NCBI GenBank assembly: GCA_964652195.1
Contig: CAZZBB010000085.1
Location: 1 to 64,000 of the forward strand
Direction of reading: 5' to 3'
Source of the DNA: MSPOR6 sp964652195
GTDB taxonomy: Bacteria > Poribacteria > WGA-4E > WGA-3G
DNA: 64,000 nucleotides
Numbering within the stretch: position 1 is the stretch's first letter; each line of letters starts with the position of its first letter. The position numbers were made by a program, and so were the translations under genes. The notes below the pieces were generated by a model. It saw nothing but the letters and a program-made list of their open reading frames with translations. It had not been told where the DNA came from and ran no database searches. This document shows positions 1-7,026 of this stretch, one piece after another.

Positions 1-2
1 TA

Positions 3-260
3 TTTTTGTTTGGTGTTGATGCAAACACCACGCAACGTTGTATTCCGAATGGTGAACGATGGATAGGTTGGGAATGTTTACCTCGTGAATGCCCTCCAAA
101 TTTTAAGCGGTGTCCGACCCCACCGGTACTTTTTGGTGAGTGTGAATCTGGACAGTTTCCTAAAGTTCAACCATTTCCGATTTGTCCAAACCGAAAACTG
201 AAACCATCCTGTTCGTTGGACGCAATAATATCAAAGGATGGCTCATTATATAAGGAGTGA
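3..260 (+). CDS. C-terminal part of small Cys-rich exported protein (locus A, gene 1, cut by window edge)
   Basis: The frame is open to the left edge of the window, so the true start is outside; a TTG at 6 is only the first possible start inside. The visible part is short and rich in Cys and Pro, and ends with a CPNRKLKPSCSLDA segment. This resembles the end (CPNRRPPCTLDA) of the small exported protein at 25523-25729, which also precedes an anchored His-motif protein. The TGA stop lies 5 bases before the ATG of the next gene and follows that gene's Shine-Dalgarno AAGGAG, so the two are translationally coupled. Function is unknown. The paralogy and conserved gene order make it likely to be a real gene. 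Confidence 0.6.
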   Translation, partial: FLFGVDANTTQRCIPNGERWIGWECLPRECPPNFKRCPTPPVLFGECESGQFPKVQPFPICPNRKLKPSCSLDAIISKDGSLYKE

Positions 261-285
261 AACTCATGAGAAAGAAAATGTATTG
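226..285 (+). repeat. Conserved leader block, copy 1 (RBS plus start of anchored-protein gene)
   Basis: About 58 bases (TAATATCAAAGG, then TGGCTC, a TATATAAGGAG ribosome-binding site, GTGAAACTCATG and the first codons) recur almost unchanged at 2457-2515. A diverged form also starts the minus-strand paralog near 22565. It marks recent duplication of the anchored-protein gene with its translation signal. Confidence 0.8.
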
Positions 286-934
286 GGGAATCGTAACCCT
301 TATTATACTAATACTTGGTGTCACTGCTGTTTTATTACTGCGGGATACAGACACCGAGCCTGAAGTTATCTACAAAACAGATGTAGAACCTGCAAGGAAA
401 ACAGAAACACCGATTGCAGAGAAACCGACCGCAAGAGAAGGATTCGAAATGGTGCAACATGGGGATCATTGGCATGAAGTGCCGATTGATGAACCGGAGA
501 TAATGCAAGATGAACCTACCACACAATCCGATTCTGTCAAACCGTATACCGGTCCATTGACATACCACAAGGAACTTTTAAAGACGCATCCTGTTGAAGC
601 ACTTCGTAAGCAGGCAGAAGAACGTGGACATTGGAGTGCGAAATGGATACCCCCATTTCCACCTGATGACACGGAAGCTGCTGAAATTGCCAAAGCGGTG
701 TATATCTGGGTAGACTACTATATTATCAAGGGGAACTCCGACAAGGACCCCAGACCCCCGGAAATCGCACACGCAATACAGGTGACGTCCGATTTTGATA
801 AAAAATTCTGGGAGACGTTTGATCCCGCTCAGAGGGCAGACCCCAGAACATGTGATTTATTGAAATTGATATGGGCAAGGCGAAATCAACCCATTTACAG
901 AGCTTTTATATGGACATCAACATTTGACAAATAA
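266..934 (+). CDS. Membrane-anchored protein with HGDHWHEVP motif (locus A, gene 2)
   Basis: A 222-residue protein of unknown function. Residues 1-25 are a short positive N-terminus followed by one hydrophobic segment (MRKKMYWGIVTLIILILG), so it is probably inner-membrane anchored with the rest outside the cytoplasm. A Pro/Glu/Thr-rich linker follows, then H65-x-x-H68-x-H70 in HGDHWHEVP. This resembles the His-triad motifs of streptococcal zinc-binding Pht proteins, although the rest does not resemble them. The C-terminal half is predicted soluble and unrecognised. ATG at 266 is preferred over GTG at 257 because AAGGAG at 252-257 is then correctly spaced. Paralogs lie at 2498, 22565 (minus) and 25769. 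Metal binding is an inference from the motif alone. Confidence 0.75.
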   Translation: MRKKMYWGIVTLIILILGVTAVLLLRDTDTEPEVIYKTDVEPARKTETPIAEKPTAREGFEMVQHGDHWHEVPIDEPEIMQDEPTTQSDSVKPYTGPLTYHKELLKTHPVEALRKQAEERGHWSAKWIPPFPPDDTEAAEIAKAVYIWVDYYIIKGNSDKDPRPPEIAHAIQVTSDFDKKFWETFDPAQRADPRTCDLLKLIWARRNQPIYRAFIWTSTFDK

Positions 935-945
935 AGGAAAACGTC

Positions 946-1287
946 ATGAAAAGAAATTATTGTTGGACTATCGCTGTATTTACCCTTATCTGTTCAGTCG
1001 TTTTCTTAGCCATCATGAGTCTTGCGGGAACTGAACCCAATGAAACAACACAACCACTACGGGATGCATTAAGAGACGAAACTACCCAAGTGACTATAGA
1101 AATGGGTGTGTTGCGCGATCTTCAAAACGAGATGTGGCGTCTGAAAAGTTCGTGGGATTCGTGTCAACGTGAACTCAGGGAACTGGGAATAGAGGAGTTA
1201 AACAATACGGCTCAATTGGATGTGGTCAATACCATAGTGAGGATGTGGAACATACCAGACCACGCGGCAGATAGATTATGGCAATAG
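946..1287 (+). CDS. Short membrane-anchored helical protein, possibly the 5' part of a frameshifted gene
   Basis: A 113-residue product with an N-terminal hydrophobic segment (residues 6-26) that would act as a signal anchor, then a mostly helical polar stretch. It starts 12 bases after the previous stop, with a weak AAGGAAA site. It ends at TAG 1285-1287. The next frame, open from 1241 and carrying the Cys-rich protein, has no signal peptide and no Shine-Dalgarno before its first ATG (1301). In locus B the equivalent Cys-rich protein is one ORF with its own signal peptide. The simplest reading is that 946-2251 was one exported protein split by a frameshift near 1241-1287. Two separate genes remain possible. 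Confidence 0.55.
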   Translation: MKRNYCWTIAVFTLICSVVFLAIMSLAGTEPNETTQPLRDALRDETTQVTIEMGVLRDLQNEMWRLKSSWDSCQRELRELGIEELNNTAQLDVVNTIVRMWNIPDHAADRLWQ

Positions 1288-1300
1288 TCTCAACTCGTAT

Positions 1301-2251
1301 ATGCAAGAGGCAATTGATATAGTGTCGACACAGTTATTATATACGGATTGTGCCGTTGATCTTTACGATGGGGCTTGGTCTGCGTTATCTAATGCTGTTT
1401 GGACACATAACTATGGTCACAACTCGCCATCCGAAACAGATCATTCTACTCCAGGCTTCGTATCTGACTGGAAATATCGTACTGATTTCCCGTCTTTCCT
1501 CTGTGCGGGGGATTGTAATGAGTCGTTTAAAACTCCTGTCTCACCCAACAGGAAGATTTGTGGTGATGATGGAACCGATGTTGCTGGATGTGGCTTCGTA
1601 TACTTTACCTGTATTCAGAAACAGAATGATCGCCACAAGAAGCAGAGTTGTACAAGGGATTTTTGCGATGAGGATTTCCGTAATTGTACAAATCGGAATT
1701 GCAAATGGTCGTTTATTCCGTTCTTAAACCATAAGGGTAGTAATGACGATGATGACGCCGACTCTGAGGGGGCTTCCAACCCAGATCCACCCTCCACGCC
1801 GTCTTACCATGCGTGTAGTGTTCATGAGACGACTGTATCTGGTAATCATTCTTCGACGACGCCGCCTTGTGGTGTGAGTTCCCATGCGACTTATGCGTGT
1901 CAAATCGGTTCCAATCATAAGAACGCGGTGACTTGTCCGACCGATTCGAATGGTCAGGATTGCGACTACGGTAGTTATTATGCGTGTAGTCCTCATACAC
2001 ATGCGTATCCTTCGGTAGACAACACGCCGAATTGTTCAAGTTGTACGGATGGGTGTTCAAGCTGCCAAGCGACGTGTGCATTGGGACATGTTTATGATCC
2101 CTCCAAGGCGAATCAGGTAAGCGAGCACAAGACGCGCACGTGTCGATTCTGCAGTCAAACGTGGCATAAGTGTCTACCTTCAACCGCTCCGAAATGTAGA
2201 GAACCTAAGCGTAAAAAGCAGAATAGACACTGTTGGGCAGCAGAAGATTAA
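1301..2251 (+). CDS. Cys/His-rich protein with conserved C-terminal module (locus A, gene 3; N-terminus probably frameshifted)
   Basis: 316 residues from the first ATG, with no signal peptide and no ribosome-binding site, so the real start may lie in the 946-1287 frame. The protein is very rich in Cys and His with an acidic Asp run and a Pro/Ser linker. Residues 169-316 form a module that begins YHACSVHETT, contains NCSSCTDGCSSCQATC and GHVYDPSKA, and ends CWAAED. The same module ends the 508-residue protein at 26452-27978, with near-identity at both protein and DNA level, while the N-terminal halves are unrelated. The shared C-terminus could be a disulfide- or metal-stabilised domain, or a surface sorting/anchoring domain; neither is proven. 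It is followed by a conserved terminator. Confidence 0.65.
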   Translation: MQEAIDIVSTQLLYTDCAVDLYDGAWSALSNAVWTHNYGHNSPSETDHSTPGFVSDWKYRTDFPSFLCAGDCNESFKTPVSPNRKICGDDGTDVAGCGFVYFTCIQKQNDRHKKQSCTRDFCDEDFRNCTNRNCKWSFIPFLNHKGSNDDDDADSEGASNPDPPSTPSYHACSVHETTVSGNHSSTTPPCGVSSHATYACQIGSNHKNAVTCPTDSNGQDCDYGSYYACSPHTHAYPSVDNTPNCSSCTDGCSSCQATCALGHVYDPSKANQVSEHKTRTCRFCSQTWHKCLPSTAPKCREPKRKKQNRHCWAAED

Positions 2252-2283
2252 CGTTGTCTACTTGACAGAACATTAGTTTTTAC

Positions 2284-2317
2284 AGGCAGGTATCCGTTTG
2301 GATATCTGCCTATTTTT
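2284..2317 (+). terminator. Rho-independent terminator of locus A, AGGCAGGTATCC hairpin
   Basis: A 12-bp stem (2284-2295 with 2300-2311, one G-U wobble) with a GTTT loop, followed by ATTTTT. The stem and the preceding ~35 bases are nearly identical to those after the paralogous gene at 27978. A related stem ends locus C. Confidence 0.85.
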
Positions 2318-2456
2318 GAGTTAGCAATAATACCCAAAACAAGTGATATGCGTTATAATAGGATTAGATGGTAATTGAGGCGAACCCTGTCAAATAAGCG
2401 GATAAAAGATGAAAAAGTTGTATAATATTAGGAATATGGATATATTGCTGTACGTA

Positions 2457-2515
2457 GTAATATCAAAGGGTGGCTCTTTATATAAGGAGTGAAACTCATG
2501 AGAAAGAAAATGTAT
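2457..2515 (+). repeat. Conserved leader block, copy 2
   Basis: Second copy of the block at 226-285, covering the bases before the RBS, the AAGGAG site and the first codons of the next anchored protein. A TATAAT-like sequence lies upstream near 2420, so this copy probably has its own promoter. I could not assign a convincing -35. Confidence 0.7.
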
Positions 2516-3085
2516 AGGGGGATAACGTCTCTGATTCTTATCATCGGTGTTGTGTGTGTATACTTTATGTTGCAACCCGATCCGGAACCAGAAAAGAAGT
2601 ATATAGTGCCATCAGAGGTTGACCTTGAACCAGTAAGAGAAACAAAACAACCGCCACGAGAGGCAAAAGATGGCTTTACATGGGAATGGTACGATGAACG
2701 CTGGCATGAAGTGCCAATCGCACCGAATGAGCAGGTAGAACAATCTGAGCAGAATGAACCTGTGCAGGTATTCAAGCCTGAATCAACCCAATCTCAACTG
2801 GCTGAATGGAAATTACCGATTCCTGAAGGTTCTGATCCGCGTGATATTGACCTTGAAGCCATACATGCCTTACGGATAAAAGTGTTTTCCAAACTGACAA
2901 ACAGTGAAATTCATCAACTGAATGTAGACACATTGAACTTGCTCCCATCAGAACGAAAACTTATTGGATTTGCAAGGTATGCTGAATTATTTTTAAGGAA
3001 TCCGGATTTAGCGGTAGAGTGGAGGAAAGTCTTAGAACGAGAAGAAAAAGCGCGCACCCTATATGGTGCACGTCCTGCACGATAA
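2498..3085 (+). CDS. Membrane-anchored paralog with degenerate His motif (locus A, gene 4)
   Basis: 195 residues from the ATG at 2498, which has AAGGAG eight bases upstream; the GTG at 2489 is disfavoured. The N-terminal anchor (MRKKMYRGITSLILIIGVVC) matches the family at 266, 22565 (minus) and 25769. The position of the HGDHWHEVP motif is kept but reads WYDERWHEVP (residues 64-73), so two of the three histidines are gone and metal binding there is doubtful. The C-terminal half is helical and charged and unrelated to the other members. It follows a terminator, so it is a separate transcription unit. Function unknown. Confidence 0.7.
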   Translation: MRKKMYRGITSLILIIGVVCVYFMLQPDPEPEKKYIVPSEVDLEPVRETKQPPREAKDGFTWEWYDERWHEVPIAPNEQVEQSEQNEPVQVFKPESTQSQLAEWKLPIPEGSDPRDIDLEAIHALRIKVFSKLTNSEIHQLNVDTLNLLPSERKLIGFARYAELFLRNPDLAVEWRKVLEREEKARTLYGARPAR

Positions 3086-3108
3086 AGGAACGTAGGAGTT
3101 ATTCTTTT

Positions 3109-3138
3109 CTGTAGGAGGGGATTCCGATCCCCGATCTT
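3109..3138 (+). repeat. REP-like palindromic repeat (CTGTAGGAGGGGATTCCGAT family)
   Basis: The core GGGGATTCCGATCCCC can fold on itself. Other members lie at 33921-33950, 33967-33990, 38004-38033, 38039-38068, 38626-38655 and 58471-58499, with looser relatives near 20003-20070, 22753-22812 and 62070-62125. All are intergenic. Confidence 0.75.
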
Positions 3139-3147
3139 ACATTATCG

Positions 3148-3243
3148 GAAATCAAACACAAAAGGATAATATGTAAAATATAGTCATACTAAATTTTAAC
3201 TAACACAATTTATGTAATTATAAGTTTTCATTAAAAAAGCTTA
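3148..3243 (+). repeat. ~95-bp dispersed repeat, copy 1
   Basis: Reads AATCAAACACAAAAGG, ATATGTAAAATATAGTCATAC and onward to CATTAAAAAAGCT. The reverse complement of 22627-22722 carries the same series with few differences. Both copies sit beside a member of the anchored-protein family and beside a REP-like element. Confidence 0.75.
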
Positions 3244-3393
3244 GGACAGACACCCTTTTATAATTCAAGTATTTTGGCGAAAGTATTGATAAAACTCACA
3301 TTATTTAAAAAAATAATGAAGAAAAACGGAACATCATACATCATATCTTAAAGTCAGTCAACCAATTACGGTTAGTAAAAGTATATGTTATAC

Positions 3394-3422
3394 TTGACAT
3401 GTAAATATATAAATGTTATAAA
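3394..3422 (+). promoter_or_regulatory. Candidate sigma70 promoter, TTGACA-N17-TATAAA
   Basis: A perfect -35 box (3394-3399), a 17-base spacer and a TATAAA -10 (3417-3422). No convincing gene starts directly downstream; the next real gene is 630 bases away, so it may drive a small RNA, a short peptide or a long leader. Confidence 0.45.
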
Positions 3423-3722
3423 TGTAATTTCAATAAATTAAATATGGAAGATAGACCAATGAGAGATTTACATACACTATTTACCAAATTATAAATATAT
3501 CTATGAATTCAACCAATAGATCATACAACAATTTACAATCAAATCAAGAACAAATGCTATCGGCAAAATATGAAAATCTCAAGCAATATCAGAACAAAAA
3601 AATCAACAGAAAAAATGTTAAATTACTTTTTTCACAGAAAAGTGTCCTATTTCAAATTCGTCCGAGGATACAGTCTAAGACAAGGGTTATCGCCAATTTA
3701 CATGAATATGAAAAACCGCAAA

Positions 3723-3898
3723 AAGTTACGATTTTGTAACTTTTTTGAGCAAAAAACGGACAAATTTGACCAAATTTTATGGTTTTTTCCTAAATGTTCT
3801 ACTAACACAACACCTGCGAAGTGAGATAAACACTAAACTCGTAGTCAAAATTAGTAAAATGGATAATTTAAGAAAAAAGTTACGATTTCGTAACTTTT
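3723..3898. repeat. Two AAAAGTTAC...GTAACTTTT palindromes
   Basis: Palindromes centred near 3735 and 3886, each with 9-bp arms and a 6-base GATTTT or GATTTC centre. Related shorter palindromes (AAAAGT-N3-ACTTTT) occur near 23313-23330 and 38842-38858. They could be operators or small hairpins. Confidence 0.5.
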
Positions 3899-4051
3899 CG
3901 CAAATAAAGTGTAAAAAAAATACGCACCCCCAATTGAACAACAATTTCAATTTTGATGCATTTTATAGTATACTTTAATGATATACTCTTATAAACGAAC
4001 ACTGCAATGTATAATTCATGACGCTATACTTCATTTAGGTGGAGGTAATGA

Positions 4052-4852
4052 ATGGTAAAACAGATAACAGATGAACAATGGGACCATTTTGATATACATG
4101 GATACGTCCGTATTGGGCAGGTAGCAACTGATGATGAATTAACACAGTTACAACAACGTATGGATGACATCATGCTCGGGAAAGCGCCTCTTGACTATGA
4201 TAAGATAATGATGCAACTTGACCGTGCCCCTGGAACAGACAGACCCGGTCCTCAATCCGCAGGACATAAAGGGGTAACTCTATTATATCGAAAAATTCAG
4301 AATCTTGAATTTGATCCATTTTTTTTGTCATATTTACAGAATCCTACCTTTGAAGAAGTCTGTACAAAGATCTATGGTAAAGGTGTCCCAATATTGTGCT
4401 TTCGTGCCATGTTTATGAATAAACCAGCACATGAAGGAACATATCTTGTTTGGCACCAAGACAGGTGGACTGACCTGACTCTTGACCCGCAGATTACCAT
4501 ATATACCGCTTTGGATCCAGCAACAATAGAGAATGGTTGCGTCCATATTATACCGGGATCACATAGTAGTCTAATAAATCCATCGCATGGATCTGGATTT
4601 CTTTCCCAGGAGCAAATTGACGATATAGTTGAGAATGCAGAACCCATACCGTTGGAATTAAAGGCAGGTGAAGTCGTTTTACTTCATAATTGGATGCTTC
4701 ACAGTTCAGGAACCAACCAGACTGATATACCCCGCCGTGCTTTTAGTGTATGCTACATGCACGGGGATACAAAATCTCGTGGGGGTGGTACATTTAGACG
4801 CGTATTTGGTGAAGGAGCAATCACTGTAGAGGACTTGGCTAAAACTGCTTAG
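4052..4852 (+). CDS. Phytanoyl-CoA dioxygenase (PhyH) family protein
   Basis: 266 residues, normal length for bacterial PhyH proteins: cytoplasmic Fe(II)/2-oxoglutarate-dependent oxygenases that hydroxylate small organic substrates. The double-stranded beta-helix ligands are visible: H135-x-D137 in WHQDRW, H217 in LHNWMLHSSG, and R228 or R229 for 2-oxoglutarate. The start has a strong GGTGGAGG site; an ATG at 4048 is out of frame. It is followed after 71 bases by a Gfo/Idh/MocA oxidoreductase, a pairing that suggests sugar or polyol catabolism. The substrate cannot be named. Two more family members lie at 39019 and 62201. Confidence 0.93.
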   Translation: MVKQITDEQWDHFDIHGYVRIGQVATDDELTQLQQRMDDIMLGKAPLDYDKIMMQLDRAPGTDRPGPQSAGHKGVTLLYRKIQNLEFDPFFLSYLQNPTFEEVCTKIYGKGVPILCFRAMFMNKPAHEGTYLVWHQDRWTDLTLDPQITIYTALDPATIENGCVHIIPGSHSSLINPSHGSGFLSQEQIDDIVENAEPIPLELKAGEVVLLHNWMLHSSGTNQTDIPRRAFSVCYMHGDTKSRGGGTFRRVFGEGAITVEDLAKTA

Positions 4853-4923
4853 ACTGATAAAAGCGGCGTATTCACCTATTTTACTCTCATTACAAAGAAA
4901 TTTTTTACGTTAAGGAGCATAAT

Positions 4924-5928
4924 ATGTCAAAAATTCGACTCGCCATGATAGGATGTGGTGGTAACTCCTCCGGCCACGCGAGACGGATGAATGGAAATCT
5001 AGATGTGCAAATCATCGCTACATGTGATGTCAATACCGATATTGCAAATGGTTATATTGATAGAAACCTGTCAGATCTAAAACCACGTCCGCAGGCTTAT
5101 GACGATATTCCTCAACTATTCAATGAAGAAAAACCTGATGCAGTGGTTATTTCAACCCCACATACATTACACTTTGAACAGGGGATGCAAGCATTGGAAG
5201 CTGGTTGCCACGTTCTTATGGAAAAACCTATGGTCACCTCGTCTGAAGATGCCTATAAACTTGCAGAAAAGGTTGACGAAACCGGTTTAATTCTTACAAT
5301 TGGCTACAATACACCATGTTCGGCAAATTTTCACTATATTCGAGAAATTGTACGAAGTGGAGAATTTGGAAAATTGGAGTTAGTAATAGGTTACATTACA
5401 CAAAATTGGAAACGGGCAACTACTGGGGCATGGCGACAAGATCCGAAACTCTCTGGCGGGGGACAGGCTTATGATAGTGGTGCCCATCTACTCAATAGTC
5501 TGTGCTGGACAGTTGAAGCAAAAGTAGAAGAAGTTTACGCATATACTGACAATATGGACACTGAAGTTGACATTAATTCTTCTATTAATGTAAAATTTGA
5601 AAACGGTGTCCTCGCTTCAATGGTCGTTAGTGGAAATTGTCCCAGTCCAGGTGGCACACACATGGCTTTGATTTTTGATGACGGCAGAATTGAAGTCGAT
5701 GGATGGGGTGGCGGATGGATTCGTGTATGGAAAGGTGGAGAAGCATTAGATCCTCCACCGATTTCACCTGAAATGTCTGCAGGAAGTCCTGATGACAACT
5801 TCATCAATGCAATTTTAGGTAGAGCGGAACCACGCACCAGTCCAATGAACGGTATCATTCAATCAGAACTAATGGACCTAATTTATGAATCTGCAGAAAC
5901 CAAAACACCCGCAAGACCTAAACGGTGA
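4924..5928 (+). CDS. Gfo/Idh/MocA family NAD(P)-dependent oxidoreductase
   Basis: 334 residues. The N-terminal Rossmann fold shows GCGGNSSGH at 10-18, and the family EKP signature with catalytic Lys is at 100-102. The C-terminal alpha/beta domain carries a typical GGGQAYDSGAHLLN segment near 178. Members oxidise or reduce sugar and inositol derivatives in the cytoplasm. AAGGAG sits eight bases before the ATG. It probably shares a transcript with the PhyH gene upstream and is followed closely by era. Substrate unknown. Confidence 0.93.
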   Translation: MSKIRLAMIGCGGNSSGHARRMNGNLDVQIIATCDVNTDIANGYIDRNLSDLKPRPQAYDDIPQLFNEEKPDAVVISTPHTLHFEQGMQALEAGCHVLMEKPMVTSSEDAYKLAEKVDETGLILTIGYNTPCSANFHYIREIVRSGEFGKLELVIGYITQNWKRATTGAWRQDPKLSGGGQAYDSGAHLLNSLCWTVEAKVEEVYAYTDNMDTEVDINSSINVKFENGVLASMVVSGNCPSPGGTHMALIFDDGRIEVDGWGGGWIRVWKGGEALDPPPISPEMSAGSPDDNFINAILGRAEPRTSPMNGIIQSELMDLIYESAETKTPARPKR

Positions 5929-5944
5929 ATAGGAATATTTTACA

Positions 5945-6910
5945 TTGAATAATAACCCATCCGACGACAAACTTCAGGAATCAGATACCGGATCTGAGGA
6001 AATACAATTCAGGTCCGGTTATGTAAGTATTATTGGGGCTCCAAACGTTGGGAAATCCACGCTCCTAAACTCAATCTTAGGGCAAAAATTAGCTATTGTC
6101 ACCCCAAAACCACAAACAACACGAAATCAAATTAGAGGTATTGTTACCACTGATACACATCAGATGATTTTTGTAGATACCCCCGGTTTAATGGATCCAA
6201 AATATCGTTTGCAATCAGAAATGGTACGAACTGCATACGGGGCATTACGTGATGCTGATGTCGTACTATTTGTAATTGATGTAGCACGTCCTAATTCTGA
6301 AATTGAAGAAAAGGTTATTGAACAACTTAGTGGAAGAAGACTAACCAAGACTATTCTTGTACTTAATAAGGTAGATCTTGTTGAAAAACCAACTCTATTA
6401 CCCTATTTTGATAAGTATAGTACGAAGTATGATTTTGACGTCATGATTCCAATTTCCGCACTAACTAAAGATGGTGTACCAGAACTCCTAGAACAGATTA
6501 CCCCATATTTACCTCCTGGCCCACTTTATTTTCCTGAAGACCAACTCAGTGATCTACCAGAACGTTTTTTCATTTCAGAAACAGTCAGAGAGAAAATTAT
6601 GCTAATTACGCAAAGAGAAGTTCCGTATGCGACTGCTGTTGTTGTAGAAGAATTCGAAAAGAGAACACGACGAAACACGGACGAAATAATATATATAAGA
6701 GCAATTGTTTATACAGAAAAACAAACCCAAAAACAGATTATAATAGGTAAAGGTGGAAAGTTAATTAAACGAATAGGAGAATTAGCACGTCTTGATATAG
6801 AGAAATTCTTGGACTCACACGTTTTCTTAGAGTTATATGTTACTGTGAAGGCAGATTGGCGAAGGGACGTTGTTCAAATTAGGGAGTTAGGGGGTTTCTT
6901 GGACTTGTAA
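5945..6910 (+). CDS. era: GTPase Era
   Basis: 321 residues, slightly long for Era because of a polar 25-residue N-terminus. All GTPase motifs are present: G1 GAPNVGKST (31-39), G2 TTRNQIRG, G3 DTPG, G4 NKVD, G5 SALTKDG. The C-terminal KH RNA-binding domain carries IIIGKGGKLIKRIG. Era binds 16S rRNA and acts in 30S ribosome maturation at the membrane. The start is TTG 5945, the only start codon before the G1 motif that keeps the domain intact, with AGGAA about ten bases upstream. It lies 16 bases after the oxidoreductase, so an operon is likely. Confidence 0.97.
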   Translation: MNNNPSDDKLQESDTGSEEIQFRSGYVSIIGAPNVGKSTLLNSILGQKLAIVTPKPQTTRNQIRGIVTTDTHQMIFVDTPGLMDPKYRLQSEMVRTAYGALRDADVVLFVIDVARPNSEIEEKVIEQLSGRRLTKTILVLNKVDLVEKPTLLPYFDKYSTKYDFDVMIPISALTKDGVPELLEQITPYLPPGPLYFPEDQLSDLPERFFISETVREKIMLITQREVPYATAVVVEEFEKRTRRNTDEIIYIRAIVYTEKQTQKQIIIGKGGKLIKRIGELARLDIEKFLDSHVFLELYVTVKADWRRDVVQIRELGGFLDL

Positions 6911-7026
6911 TACACTATATCACATTATACCCTCTAAATCTAAAGTAAGAATTTTACCTAATAATTACCATCCTTTAAATTCGATTTAAAACTGTTAATA
7001 TCTTAGAATAATATAAGGATTATGGA

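Larger units (their letters stand above)
3086..4051. other. 966-base intergenic region with repeats, a promoter and two palindromes; no convincing gene
   Basis: It holds a REP-like palindrome (3109-3138), a block repeated in inverted orientation near 22.6 kb (3148-3243), a good sigma70-type promoter (3394-3422) and two AAAAGTTAC...GTAACTTTT palindromes (3723-3747, 3874-3898). The short ORFs here (from 3503, 3570 and 3745) lack ribosome-binding sites and have AT-driven composition, so I do not call them. Confidence 0.6.

Noticed and set aside
3503..3978. Short overlapping ORFs of 77-84 codons upstream of the PhyH gene
   Set aside because: No ribosome-binding sites, Lys/Asn/Phe-heavy composition expected of AT-rich noncoding DNA, and they run through palindromes.
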